Origin: Eutypa lata
Lineage: Eukaryota > Ascomycota > Sordariomycetes > Xylariales > Diatrypaceae
Direction: 5' to 3'
DNA: 64,000 nt
NCBI GenBank assembly: GCA_022661535.1
Contig: JAKULF010000011.1
Location: 2,604,001 to 2,668,000 of the forward strand
Made by a program: the position numbers and the translations under genes. Shown here piece after piece: positions 46,949 to 58,867 of the stretch (positions are counted from its first letter, which is position 1; the number at the start of each line of letters is the position of its first letter). The notes beneath the pieces are model-generated. The model was given only the letters and a program-made list of their open reading frames with translations, was not told the DNA's origin and made no database searches.

Positions 46949-47929
46949 CTAGCCTTTGCTATCCTTGCCAGATTCAGCAGCAGTAGATTTCAGCTGCAAC
47001 ATGCTCCGCAGCGCCGCGGCCTCGGCTTCCTGACGCGCGAGCCGGATGCGCAAGTCGTCGCGCTCCTGCTTCACGCCCGTGAGCTCGGTCTCGAGCTCGC
47101 TGATGCGGTCGATCCGCTTCTGGCGGTACTTGCGGGCGGCCTCGTTGTTGCGCTGACGCTTGTTGGCCGTGATCTCGTCGACGGGGGGCGAGGGACGTTT
47201 TGTTGCACTGTTGCTGCTGCGTTGTTCCGACAGAGACGATTGTGGTGGTGGTGCATCTTGAGGGGTTGGCATGGGAGGAACCACAAGTGATAGCTCCAGC
47301 GGTTCTGGTGGCATGTCGGGCTCTGACGGCATGTCTAGTTCTGAAGGGAGAACGCTGAAAGGCGGACTTGGGTTGATGTTGTAAGTTGGTGGTGTTACTG
47401 CAGAAGAAGAGAAAAGAGATTCGTTAGTAGGCAAGACCAAAGTTGGGAGATGTGACTTTTTTTTTTATCTATCCATTCGGAGTGAGAGTGAGTGAGTGAG
47501 TACATACTGTTGACATTCTCAAGAGGTGAATTTTGTAAGGAATCGTTCAAAAAAGTATCTCCGAAAGAGAACAGTCCATCGAGTTCAATTGAATTCGGGA
47601 AAGACCAATCCCCTACCCCTCCTTCTCCCGCTCTTCCTCCTCCTCCTCCTATTCCTCCCCCTCCTAGACTTCCTCCAAATGGGAAGCCATCGCCACCACT
47701 ACTCACATCCCCTCCGCCGTACAATAGCCAATCACTACCGGCCAAGGAGCCAATTGAACCATCTAGGGTTGACGATAGCAAATCCACTGGCCCTGGAGCG
47801 GAAGATGCATCCCAGATGGCAGAACCGGAGAGGCTAGGCTGGCTCGTATGAAACGAGGCACTGGCAGGGTGGACAGGAGGTGGTGACCTGCCGGATGCAT
47901 GATGCTGCTGTGAATATCGCCGCGGCCAT
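46949..47929 (-). CDS. bZIP transcription factor (Gcn4/Idi-4-like), start unresolved
   Basis: Exon 2 is 47397-46949 and exon 1 ends at 47508 (intron 110 nt, GTATGT...CAG). The bZIP lies near the C-terminus: basic region KRQRNNEAARKYRQKR, then a leucine-zipper helix beginning ISELETELTGV. The N-terminal part is Ser/Gly/Pro-rich with an acidic-aromatic patch (ELDGLFSFGDTF), as in activators. The coding frame stays open upstream to a TAG at 48031-48033 but contains no ATG, so the 5' limit given is only the position of the first AUG of the leader. Protein-like sequence (HPASASFHTSQPSLSG) extends to at least about 47915. Either a non-AUG start, an upstream exon or a 1-nt sequence error is needed. 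The zipper suggests binding to TGACTCA-type sites, one of which lies upstream. Confidence 0.75.
47763..47900 (-). promoter_or_regulatory. uORF B over the bZIP 5' coding region
   Basis: ATG at 47900, 45 codons, stop at 47763. It is in the third frame and overlaps the bZIP frame. Confidence 0.4.
47834..47929 (-). promoter_or_regulatory. uORF A over the bZIP 5' coding region
   Basis: ATG at 47929 in a fair context (GACATGG), 31 codons, stop TAG at 47834-47836. It is out of frame with the bZIP. If translated it would divert ribosomes, in the manner known for GCN4 and cpc-1 leaders. Confidence 0.4.
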
Positions 47930-48030
47930 GTCGATATAGTAAAATGGCCTCTTCCCGAGGCCTGGGTGAAACTAAGGGAACAACTAGAGGTAATTGAACA
48001 CGCAAGCCGTTGTTTGAACCAACGGCTATT

Positions 48031-48709
48031 CTATTGAAGAAGGGGGAAAGGGGGGTTATCCTACTTATAGGATTTTAGGGTACAGTCTATCTAAGAGAGA
48101 ATGAAGAAAGAAGAGGGGGCCGGGAATGGGGAAAAGAGAAAGACGGAGAAAGGATAAAGAGGCGGAGCCAAGTGGGCCGTTTCCGAGTTGCCAAGTGCCA
48201 AGGTTCCATAGTTACACTACGGTAACTATCTACCTACCGTACGCACACGGCTCCCCTCGGTTTGTCCGAATAACTACCTGCCTACTGGCTTGACTGTGGC
48301 TTGCATGGCACTCGCTGACTCATAATAGTCAAGCACTCTGTGACACTGAGACACTGAGACATTGAGACAACTCCTGAGATAAGCGACAAGAGAAAGCAAG
48401 CAGTAAGTGAGATTTTAGAGACATTATTCTGCATATTAGATTATCCTCTCACCGCCTGGCTGCTCTGCGGCTTTGGTAATTCGTGGCAGTGCCGATTTTA
48501 TTGCTACGTACTTTAGTTAACTTCGCATTTTTATCTCTTTTGCGCTTCTGCTTCTGGTTAATCACACCCCCTGACGTAATTTTATGGCCCCCGCTATCCG
48601 CAACCTATTACCACGATAGGTAGTACGAAGTATCACCACGGTAGTTACTGTCACCGGCTTCACCCTAACCATCAGGACAACAACAAATGCCTAGACGAAC
48701 TGGCACACG
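48031..48709. promoter_or_regulatory. Divergent promoter region of bZIP and AP-3 sigma genes
   Basis: About 0.7 kb between head-to-head genes. It contains TGACTCA (48316-48322), TGACGTAA (48572-48579) and a purine-rich strand near 48095-48170. The assignment as a shared promoter comes from gene orientation. Confidence 0.5.
48316..48322. promoter_or_regulatory. TGACTCA (Gcn4/Cpc1/AP-1-type site)
   Basis: An exact match to the consensus bound by Gcn4-class bZIP proteins. It lies about 290 bp upstream of the bZIP open frame, compatible with autoregulation. A 7-mer can occur by chance. Confidence 0.4.
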
Positions 48710-48713
48710 ATGA
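48687..48713 (+). promoter_or_regulatory. 8-codon uORF overlapping AP-3 sigma start (ATGA)
   Basis: ATG at 48687, eight codons (MPRRTGTR) and a TGA at 48711-48713 that overlaps the main ATG (48710-48712). This stop-start overlap would favour termination-reinitiation. Confidence 0.5.
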
Positions 48714-49384
48714 TCAACGCCGTCCTGGTCTTCAATGGCCAAGGTCAGCCTCGTCTGACCAAATTTTACACTCAACTTGTATGTGGTGTGGTCTAGACAT
48801 TTCCCTTCCTTACTCCTACTCCATCACCGGACATAATCAAGCAGAGTAAAAGCAAGAGCTAATAATCCGAACAAAAATTAAAACAGGAAACCAGCATCCA
48901 ACAGCGTCTTATCTCGGAGATATTCACGCTCGTCTCGAACCGGCCGTCGGGCGCATGCAACTTCCTCCCTCTGCCGCCGCTGCTCGCCGCATCCGGGACG
49001 TCGCAGTCGTCGTCGGAGCCGCACAACGACGTGCCGTCCCTCGTGACGTACCGCAACTACGCGACGCTCTACTTCATCATCATATCGACGTCCACCGAGT
49101 CGCCCCTGGCCCTGCTGGACCTGATCCAGGTGTACGTCGAGGCGCTGGACAAGCTGTTCGAGAACGTCTGCGAGCTGGACCTCATCTTCAACTTCGAGAC
49201 CCTGCACTCCACCCTGAGCGAGATGGTCGTCGGCGGCGTCGTCATCGAGACCAGCATGGATCGCATCGTCTCCGGCGTCCGAGCCCAGGGAACCGTCGCC
49301 AAGCGACCAGTCAACGAAACTAGGGGTTCGGGGTTGGGTGCGGGCCTGGGTATGGGTGGGAATTTCGTATGGCCTGGTCGGTAG
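48710..49384 (+). CDS. APS3: AP-3 complex sigma subunit
   Basis: Exons 48710-48778 and 48887-49384 (intron 108 nt, GTATGT...CAG) encode 188 residues. It starts MINAVLVFNGQGQPRLTKFY, the standard start of a sigma adaptin longin fold. Next come RLISEIFTLVSNRPSGACNF, a low-complexity insert (AASGTSQSSSEPHND), and the core (VTYRNYATLYFIIISTSTES, LLDLIQVYVEALDKLFENVC, ELDLIFNFETLHSTLSEMVV). The VCNF-like insert and the L-D-L-I-F-N segment indicate AP-3 rather than AP-1 or AP-2. AP-3 sorts cargo from Golgi/endosome to vacuole. The C-terminal Gly-rich tail (GSGLGAGLGMGGNFVWPGR) extends past the adaptin fold, as is usual in filamentous fungi. A uORF overlaps the start codon. Confidence 0.9.
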
Positions 49385-49697
49385 GTGGTTAGGCTGTTTG
49401 CATACATGCACAATATACAAATGGGATCTTGGAGGCGTTTAGGGTGTCGTCATGGTCGGTCAGGTTATATAAAGCAAGCATCGCATCGAATACCTACCTA
49501 GGAAGGTAGCACGTCATACATAGCATAGCATAGTGAGAGGCGTATCGTATCGTATCGTATCGTATTGCCTTTTTGATGTTTCAATTGAATGTCTACATAC
49601 ACATTTACAGCGGGGTATTTTTGCCAACCGGAACTCCAGCCCATGCGCATTTAACGAGATTCGTCATATGGTATTATGTACAATATAGAAAACTCGG
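49385..49697. other. Intergenic between convergent genes
   Basis: Contains five perfect tandem CGTAT units. No gene. Confidence 0.6.
49541..49565. repeat. CGTAT pentanucleotide microsatellite
   Basis: Five perfect tandem copies, preceded by a short TAGCA repeat (49520-49533). Confidence 0.9.
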
Positions 49698-50315
49698 CTA
49701 TCTCTGATCGGTGGTCGCATGTATATCTGGTTTCCGCCGTTCGTGTGTTCGATCTGGAGAGAAGGAGCCAAGCGCACCCCAGAACTTTTCCCTAAACTTT
49801 ACCTCCCATGTCAGTGGACGTGTTATCGACGAATACGTGAAGGCGGAAAGGTTATAATATCTTCTCTCACTTACTCTTTGAAATGGTGGGTTCTCGGTTT
49901 TCCAGTCCATGAATAGCGCGGAATAGACAATAACAACTACAACGTCGGATTTTATGAGCTTCGTCCGTTCAATCATCAAAATCACCCGCAATCCCCCTCC
50001 TCTCCTCTCCCCCTCCCCTCCCCCGACTTAAACCTGGCACTCGATCGAACACTCACATGTAATACTAGAAAGCTGCGCCAGTTTGACGATTTTATCCCAC
50101 CTCGGTCTAGCCGTCGCGAGCTTGATCCTCCGCTTGTACCGTCGCTCAAACCGGAACTGCTCCTTCTCCGAGAGCTTCGAGAAGTCGGGCGGCCACACTT
50201 TCTTCAGCTTGAAACGGGTGTTGGGCAGCCCCGCGGCCGCCGAGACCTGCGTATTTCTGATCGTGGAGCTTATCAGCGGCTTATCCGCCAATCGCCGTAG
50301 GAACGTCGGGAACAT
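49698..50315 (-). CDS. Conserved small membrane protein, likely mitochondrial
   Basis: Exons 50315-50057, 49936-49875 and 49802-49698 encode 141 residues. An in-frame ATG at 50387 would give 165. The N-terminus (MFPTFLRRLADKPLISSTIRNTQ) is basic and amphipathic, like a mitochondrial presequence. The core FKLKKVWPPDFSKLSEKEQF, RFERRYKRRIKLATARPRWD is strongly basic and is followed by one probable membrane helix (SSITFVIVYSALFMDW). The C-terminal tail is charged (SPDRTHERRKPD). I recall this arrangement from uncharacterised filamentous-fungal proteins but know of no assigned function. The orientation suggests a basic N-terminal side in the matrix. The acceptor of intron 2 lies only a few bases after a CTGAC branch site and is the least certain junction. 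Confidence 0.7.
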
Positions 50316-50950
50316 GTTCGTCGAATGGGTGGTGAGAATCGTTTGCGGTTTGTCTTCGATGGTGGTGGAGAACGTGGGTGGGCGCATTCGTTCAGTTGGA
50401 TTGACCAAGGTTAGATAATCAGGGTAGTTCCATATCTCGACCTAAACGGGCTCTCCTGTTTATTCACATATTGTTGGTAAGATATGCAGTTATACAATAT
50501 ATATACATATATCCACCTTAAACAGTTCTAAGTACGAACTGCTCACTCATGTGAGTCTTATGTTCAACAGCTTGCAGTTAAAGGAAGGAAATCATAATAG
50601 GAGGGTATAGTATAGTAATCTGGGTAAAATGCAATATCAACGAGTGAAAGGGATAACTATTCGCAGGCGTTGGTCGTAGATAAGCACATTGATGAGGAAG
50701 ACCCTGGAAAAATAAATAAGGGAAAGGGGTTCAACATATGAGTGTTACGAGGCTCCAGATGCAGCAACATGATTCATAATTACAGGGTTGAGAACATTGG
50801 GTCCATGAGGAGGCATACATGCTCTAGTATTGGTCATGTGTGGTTCTATGTACCCTCCATTGCATTATGTGCCCAGTTGTTCCACTCACAATGTCCTAGC
50901 TAGGTATCAGAATGACCACGTAGCTTCTCTCATTGTGTCAGTCGTCCCAG
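50316..50950. other. Intergenic
   Basis: Upstream of the small membrane protein gene and downstream flank of the P450 gene. No further gene is supported. Confidence 0.5.
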
Positions 50951-52852
50951 TCAACCCGCATACGTGGCTATCTCCAGCTCCCTATAGAAGTCTCCACGGG
51001 TACGAAACACCAATTCCGGGCCATCGAAAGTCGTCGTGAAAATGTCATACAGCTGAAACTCGTCTGTTCGCCCTCTACCTCCTGACCTGCCGAGCCTACC
51101 CCCGCCCAGGTTGCTGTTGTCAGACGGCCGATCAAAATCAAAGTACCACAGCACCTTAGCCACCGTGATGCCGACCTCCATAAAAGCCAGCGTCTTTCCG
51201 GCGCAGGAGCGCGGTCCGATAGAGAAGGGAGCAAAAGCCGGGTGCGTTCGAATCGCCGAATCGTCGTCCGCCATCCACCGCTCCGGCTTGAATGCAAAGG
51301 GATCCGGGAAGTACTCCTCGTTGTGGTGGATCGCGTAGGTGCAGACGCCAACTTGGGTCCCGGGTCTTATGACGTGCCCGTCGATCACTAGCGGCCCATT
51401 CTCTTCGGTGTCATCCTCTGCCATCTCCCGCCATAGGGTCCCAGGCCCCGATGGTGCGAGTCGTAGAGTTTCGTTGATGCAAGCATGAAGGTATCGACAC
51501 CCAGCCAGTTGCGAACCACTCCGAATGTCGGCACCGCTCGTAAATTTCGAGCGAACCTCTGTGGCAAGCTGGCGGTAGCAGTCGGGATGCCGGGCTAAAT
51601 AGAAAAATAAAGCGCCTAACGCTGTCGAGCTCGTTTCGCCTCCTATCATGATATGGAATTATTAGTTGGCCTTTTGACCTTCTCTTAAAATTGTTCAATC
51701 AACTTTGTTCTTCCATAGCGGAAACTGACCTGCCACGTAGAACATTGCAGCCTCGGACCACAGCTCACCCAGCTGAACATCCCCTCTCCCTTCGTCCTCC
51801 ATCTGCTTAGTCACGGCATGGTAGAGATCATACTTAGCATCCCTGCCTTGATCCTTTCGCCTCTGTATGCCTTTTTTCAAAGAGTCCAAATTTTTCTGTT
51901 GCTGGCGGGCGGTGAAGATATGCATCAATTTTACAAGCCAGGTCTGAGCCAGAAAGGGGAACTGCATCAGGAGGTTGTTGTGGTAGTTGGAGATCGTGAT
52001 TCCTGTGGCAAGAAACCGATTTTTCGGTCTAGTCTGTGCCCGGAGTGCAACTCCAAACGCCAAGTGGCCGACGATATCCAACGTCAGGTATTTGAAGTGA
52101 TTGCCCACGTTCACAAGCTGTGATCCTGGGGCTGAGCAAGAAGACAGGATTAGGCCTAACAGGATATCGATTTCGTGACGCAAGGTAGGCTCGAACTTCT
52201 TCATGAAACGGTCGTTGAGAACGGCATTAATCATCTTACGCCTAGAGCGGTGGGCGTGCGCATCGATGGTGCTCCACAGATTCTGGCTTTTCGAAGCCTG
52301 GAGTGTGGTCAAATAGACATGATATTTGGTAAGCCTGTCGTTAAGATAGATATCTTCTATGATTTAGTACCAGCCGCGTAACAATTCGGGTCGCGGAGGT
52401 TGATTTGTGGAATTTGTCGCAGTAATTATTCAGCTTCCCGTAGAACATTCACTCACCTCTTAGAGCTTCGACAGAGTTGAAAACAAGCTTATTGGACCCA
52501 TGTCTGATGACTCGGCCTATGACCTTCTATTAGCACCTGGGTCAAGACTATCTAACTAATGTTAACGCTCTGCAGGACGTACCATATTTTTGGTGGTCCT
52601 CCAATGTGGTTAGATGCAATTGCATCATGAGGGCATGGAGACCAGAATAGGCATCAGTCACTCGAGCAACGAGAGGGCCAGGGTAGTTCCTAAGGGGGTG
52701 AAAGAGAATACGGTAGATGAAGGTAATGGTATACTTAGCACTGTTAGCATGTCTCCACGGGTGAGGATAACCGAGCAAGTACTAACGTAAGCCACTGCTA
52801 TCCATGCTGAATACGACACAATCTGTAGAAGTAATGCGGTGAACGAGGACAT
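50951..52852 (-). CDS. Cytochrome P450 monooxygenase
   Basis: Five exons (52852-52787, 52733-52583, 52516-52457, 52356-51730, 51642-50951) encode 531 residues, the normal size. Residues 1-30 form the membrane anchor. A proline-rich hinge follows (FHPLRNYPGP). The I-helix oxygen-binding motif is AGGETSST at about 301-308. The K-helix ExxR is ETLR, and the PERF-like motif is FKPERW. The heme-binding loop is FSIGPRSCAG with the axial Cys at about residue 448. Microsomal enzymes of this type oxidise small molecules in secondary metabolism or detoxification with a reductase partner. The closest branch looks like the benzoate/pisatin-type fungal P450s, but the substrate cannot be told. Each intron is 53-100 nt. 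A Gly-rich insertion after the heme helix (NLGGGRLGRSGGRGR) is unusual. Confidence 0.88.
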
Positions 52853-55389
52853 TGTGAACGCCTTAGGGAGTGGGGAGAGCCTTGGGGAGCTAATCCTCGA
52901 GCTTGAAGAAGTCGATCTACTGATTCATAAGACTCGCTGTAAGAAGATTCGATGTGACAAGTCTCGATATAATATTATGGGTGCACAGTGTAGCGTGGTA
53001 GTGGAATGTTGAAAGACGAGGAATCCCTTTGAGGTTTGCAACTCGGGTGAAGAGAACTAACATAGATGATTCACTATGCTGTGGCTCTGACCACTGTAAG
53101 GGAGACTTACACCATTTCTCACATGACCGGAGTTATTAACAACATCGTATATTGTAAGGTATTTTGATATCCTGTCTACATTGCTCTACTTCTAGTATCC
53201 TCTCGGTATTATAGTATAAGAGCCCGGTAATGCCCCAAGATATAGGACTTGGTATTATTTGTATTGTCATATCTGCTTTCCAGTAGAATTACCTGGATTC
53301 GGGATAGATAGATACAAAATACAACATGAGAAAACCATTCGACGATACAAGGACCTTCATACAATAATACTTTGGGGATACTATGACAATACCGAATCGT
53401 TAAGAAAAGTAATGAGGCAAGGCAGAACAGGATGCCACACAATTCCGGTATCCCCGGCCACCAATACGAATTAGCATACCAGAAATAAAAGGAAAAAGAG
53501 AGCAAACAGCATAGGATGCGATGAATACAACCAAGGCTACGGTCCCACATGAGGGCTTTAATGGAATGCAGGATTACTCCATGGCACTCTGTAGGACCTC
53601 AATAACAGGTTGGCCTCGTAATGACACTCGTTTGATATTTGGTATGAATGGTAGGTAACACTGTAAAGAATGGACTGACCAAGCAATACATGTAGCTGGC
53701 TAGGGGACATTCTAGGTACGCTTGGTCGTTAATGATGTACTCTGACGTCTCAAAACCAGGGTCGTCAGGCTATTTGCATTCTAATACTGGCTGTATGTAC
53801 TCCTAGCTCCAGCTAGACTTTAGTAATTAAAGACTGAACGGTCGTGTTAAAGCAATTCAGTGTGTGTTTTCAGCCAATTGTTGTTATTCTTGTTATTGTT
53901 GTTATTATGATGAAGAGTCAAGAGCTACAGGAATGGGTGAGGCAATGTATGCATGTATAACTTAGGTAGGTGTCACCTTCCTGACCTTACAAGTGCCGTG
54001 TCGCTGTTAGGCTCTATTCTCGGTCTTATCCATCTGTAATATAATTTACGGGACAATAATCTAGAGGGCTCCAGGGAAGATTAGACTAGAGCCGATATAC
54101 TATCTATCTAGCTGCTTAGGTACTGTGAATTAATGTGTGCTGGTGATATTGTCTCTAGACCGAACTCAAGACTTCGGATATCCATGTTTCTTTCTATGGC
54201 GATGGAATATAGATCTAACGGTGAATAATTGACCTCTCCTGCGTACGGTAGTAAATCACTTTTCTACTCTACAATAGTCTCGAGTGTGTATCCAACGTTT
54301 ATTATATTAGTTGTAGGACGTTAGGTCATTCGCGAAAGCGGCTGGATTAGACACTATGTCAGTCACCGTTCAAGTGATTGCAGTAGGATGGCTCTCAAAA
54401 AGCTAGATTTCCAACCTAGAGATTCTTGGCAATACACCAAGCTTCCTGAGCCCTACAAATGAGCCTCAACGGTTCATAGTAATATGCGTCGTAGTAGAAG
54501 CCTGATGCTTTAGTAATGGCAGTTAATTATACTTCGGGGAATAGGGGACGATGTGGAGGAACGTAAGTAAGTAAGGGTAGACCCGGACTGTGTTACCAAG
54601 GCAGTCAATAAGCGTCAACCCACAAATGTCATACTGTACCTCCTGCCGCTCCTGTATGTTACACCGTAGTGGCGGTCCGCATCTTGTTTATTAACTGGCA
54701 GGATGAGATCCAGGGCACCGGTAACATAGTTGGTTTTAATTAGAGATATAGAAAAAACTGATTGATCACGAAATAGAGGTTGGATCGATCGAGATCTAGC
54801 TTGCCATTAAGCATGCGGGGACAGCGGGAAGGAAGGCATCTCCGCGGAGAAGGACTGGTACTTATGGTTGGTTCAATCTCCGGAATCCCATTCTCTGGGA
54901 ATCGGAGAGTGACCTATCTCACATGAGCGGTGATGTGAAGGGGATGTTCATTTTAGGCTTCAGATACAGGTAGCGTAAGATGGCGTAGTCTGCTGTCACC
55001 TTACCAAATGGACTGCATATGGAAGTTGTGTGTTGAATCGTACTGTAGCTCATACTTTATGTCCAATAATATAATTGGGTTATCTATCATCTTACATATA
55101 AATTGTTCCAAAAGTAACGTCAGGGGCTGGAGTTTGACAGGAAAGGTATGAAAAGGCACTACGGTCTATTTCACTCTTGAAATCTTGCTTTTATCGTAGA
55201 TAGGTAAGACTGGAGGCCTATGATCAAAAACTAGCAGCCATATTATCATTATCTTCAACAATGGTCTGAGGATTCGAGGGCCAAGACTAGTTATTACACT
55301 TGGAAAATGATATGTAGTATCTCATTATACTCGTATTACACAAGTCTAGTATCACATCAAGTTTACCCAATCCTATTATTCCTAGTAGC
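52853..55389. other. Intergenic
   Basis: No gene is supported in 2.5 kb. A TTG/TTA run occurs near 53880-53905. Confidence 0.5.
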
Positions 55390-56882
55390 CTAAGGATATT
55401 CATGGATAGAAATGAAATTGTTAACCCCCTCTGCCGCAACTGTGATCTCTGCCGTAAAGTGAGTTGTCATCAGAATACCACCCTCGAGCCTGGCCACGTC
55501 AACCTCCCCTTGATCATTTCCACCGTGACTTGATGGATATCTCACCAAAGGCATCGCAGTATCTTTGATTCTGTGGTAGATTTTACTGGCATCCCAGCGC
55601 TTCGGTTTTATATAGGGTATAGGACACGGCCATGAAGTTGACACAGCCATTGAATCGGTGGACACTTCCTTATGACTAATTCGAAGTATCTGGGATCTGA
55701 GAAAGTGACCTATCTTGTCCTTGTGAGCGAAGGCTCTAGGCATGGAGGGCGCGCAAAATGCAAGGAACTGGCACGTCATTTCGGCCAGAGTCCACTCGTA
55801 CACACCACTGATTGTATTGGTTTTGTCTTCGGATCCGAGGAAGTTGAACGTCGCTATTACGCGGAAGATAGATGATCCCAATGCACTATTGTGTATTAGT
55901 TTTGCAGAAATGAGATTCTAGTGTATCATGACGTTGAGTTGAGTCTCACAGTAGGCCTACAAGGAAGATGAGCGAAATGCCAGCCTTGTGTCTTGTCGAG
56001 ATTTGTAGATTCCAGATGGCATTTTGCGGCAGAACCAAAATAAGGGAGTTGACGAGTGGGCTGACGTGGGCTCCGGGGATGTGGAAGATTCTAGGATCGA
56101 TGCAATAGCCGACGGGGATGGTTTTTCCCCAAATCAACCTGTGTGGGACGCAGGACATGTTTTCAGCAACGATAAAGGCAATGTGAACTAAGACTGTGAA
56201 CGAGACGAGGGCTTTACACATCCAGTAGATCAAATTACGGGTGCCGTGAGGGACGAAGATACGACACCATTCTATCAGCGTAGCTGCCTTTCCGATACCA
56301 AGTGTAGCCGAACAAAGATTAACACCAATGTGGTGTATCTGCCAAGATATTAGATGATAGGTATGCCTCTGAAGATATACGCCGTTAGTCGCAACTTGAG
56401 GTTTTACGTACATAAAGAACATCTGCTAGGTCCCTTAAACGGACATTCCACTGGTGCGTAAAGGTACCAGTAGTATGTATTACGCGGTATGCACACCATA
56501 TGCTTCCAAAATATGTCCCTTGATAAAGTGTGGAGTTTTGGTTAATTTCTACCATCATATGTAGTATATAAGGGGAAGAAAGAAGTACCAAGCTCGTCAA
56601 CCCGAGAACTAGGATGCCACATTAGTTTCTGTTTTCCTTTCCTATTGGATTAGGTGAACTGGGCCACTTACAATCTTCAATATGGACTTTTTTCAAACAA
56701 CCCACTTTAGCGTAAATCCTGATGAGGATAGCAACCGTCGTTGCAATTAGACATATAGCATTTGTCATCTGGGACAACTCATTAAGGTTCCAGGGATTCT
56801 CAAAATTAGATACCTCTCCTGGAGGTGGGTGAAGAGCAGGTCCATCTAAGATACCTTGGTGTAGTGAATGGGTATGATACAT
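55390..56882 (-). CDS. Fungal rhodopsin-domain seven-helix membrane protein
   Basis: Exons 56882-56672, 56608-56412, 56338-55950 and 55885-55390 encode 430 residues; an in-frame ATG at 57011 would add 43. The pattern matches the fungal rhodopsin-domain integral membrane family: first helix (NAICLIATTVAILIRIYAKV), then HIED, HQWNVRLRDL, a helix with GKAATLIEWCRIFVPHGTRN, an extracellular Cys segment (CVPHRLIWG), helix 6 (KAGISLIFLVGLLALGSSIF), GVYEWTLAEMTCQFLAFCAP as the last helix, and a hydrophilic tail of about 110 residues. There is no retinal-binding lysine in the last helix, so it is not a true opsin. Introns are 63-73 nt. These proteins are abundant in plant-associated fungi and may be receptors; the ligand is unknown. 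Confidence 0.8.
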
Positions 56883-58867
56883 GGTTATATATCGAAGAGG
56901 TTTGGAGGTTCGACAGTGGTGATCGGATTCTCCAAGCTGATGGGAAACCAAGTCCTTATAATACTTCTTTCGTGCTACCACCGATGTAGACAACGTCGTG
57001 GATATTTTCATGAATTTGATTAAAATGTGGTATTGATAATTCTTGCTAATTTTCTTAAGCTTTGCTAGATCTGCAGTGATCCCTACATAAATCCGACGCC
57101 ACCACCACCTAGATCCTAATTGACCTCTGAAAATAACTCCAGTATGCTGCTATATACGTCTCCTTTATGATGTAATAAAATTCATTAATTATTATGTTGT
57201 AATAGTCGAATATCGTCACATCAAAAAAATTATTATAATAATATAGCATAGCATAGCTTAGCATATTCCGAATTTAAAATGATGGAATAATAACATATAA
57301 AAGTAATAAAAGTAATACGTTTAGATAGCTTTGAATATAATAAACCCTTATAAAAAACAAATAGCGAAGAATGACTATGGCGGTTGTATATTGGCCACAT
57401 ACCTAGGGATCACTGCAGATCTAGCAAAGCTCATTCTCTTTTCTTTACATCCGGTCCAAGAAGCACTACACATCTACAATCACATCACTCTAGCAACGTT
57501 GTTATTAGAGCATTTACTCATCGTAGTCTTGGTAGATCTACATTCCATAGCGAAGCTAATATATCATGTTACATTTGACGACCAATTGGAATAAGACCAC
57601 AAAGCAATAGGAATACGAGTAGTGGCACGAGAGGGCTTGTCAATTTTATAATGACGAACCTGCAATGGTATTAAGTGCTATGCGGCAATATGCTACTAGC
57701 AAGGGCTAAAAGTAAATACACCGGAATCAGCTAACACGAGACACATTCAAATATTGACTGAAATAGTAACTTAGTTCCTGTAGCGTTAACTTGTTTCCAT
57801 TTATTGACGGTGAGATTATATATTGAGGGGGCAGCTGGCCCCGAACAGATACACGTTGGCTGTAAAGCCTTGCGAGTTGGCGGGGAGGCGCTATTTTTAG
57901 TCATTCCCAACATCACTGGTATGGCCTATTGCTCCTATCAGTCTAACTATATACCGCAAGACGGACAGTATAGATTCATCAGATTGGCCAGCATATCGGA
58001 CAACCACATCAGGCCTATTTATGCATGTAGGACACTGGATATGCATAGAATTAACAATTTGCCATCGTTCCACATACCCCCTGTTTATACATACGGTTAT
58101 AAATAAGTTTGGCTGGATCAAAGCGGAAACAGGCGGCGAAGGGCCAACATCAGGTGTCTTAGAGGTAAGGAGAAGTTTGTGTTGGTTGGTTGGTACTTAA
58201 TGCATATATGAAATGCTATATGACAGGTTGACGCTTATGCAATATCCTTGTCATAGCCGTTCTGTCGGTAAGTTACACAGATCGAGCAGTAGTCGGATAG
58301 GAATGCAAGACTATGGACACCCTCTTCCTGGTCACCGATACGCCTCAACGATAGAAATGTCTGATAGGTCCATTTCCACGTCGTTATGAATCGATGCTCT
58401 AAATATTCTAAATGTCGTGCATATTATTAGGGCACAATAGAAGATCCCCTTGCGCCGATTGGCTATCGTTGTTAACCATAACTTCATGCCCAACTTCATC
58501 CAACCCCCTGTTTGCCTCTAGCATTACTCTCTTGGGAAGTTTGCTTGGTTTCATTCCTTCATGGCCTCGTCCAATTCCTTTATGCACACATGTAAGCTCA
58601 ACGCAGCCTGGTTCCTACATGTTTCTCATCATCTGCCTATGATCCTTAACGCTTAAGTGATAATTATTGAATAAAAGGATATGAGCATTCTCTGCCTAGG
58701 TACTTAGCTAAGGCCTGGCCGCTTTTTATTCACCTAATCTACACACCTTACACTCATTCCTAGTGAAGACAACGAACTTCGCTGCTAAACCTAGGTCCAA
58801 GTGATGAGACGTGTGCTCACTACCCTAACACATATATTCCCCTTCTAAAGTCTCGCTTTTACCTACC
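56883..58867. other. Intergenic, partly AT-rich
   Basis: The segment 57140-57330 is AT-rich with a TAGCA/TAGCT repeat, but lacks the extreme composition of the RIP island. No gene is supported. Confidence 0.5.

Noticed and set aside
48878..49420. 180-codon minus-strand ORF
   Set aside because: Antisense shadow of the AP-3 sigma exon 2.
57331..57594. 87-codon Leu/Ile-rich ORF
   Set aside because: AT-rich composition produces hydrophobic codons; no family match.
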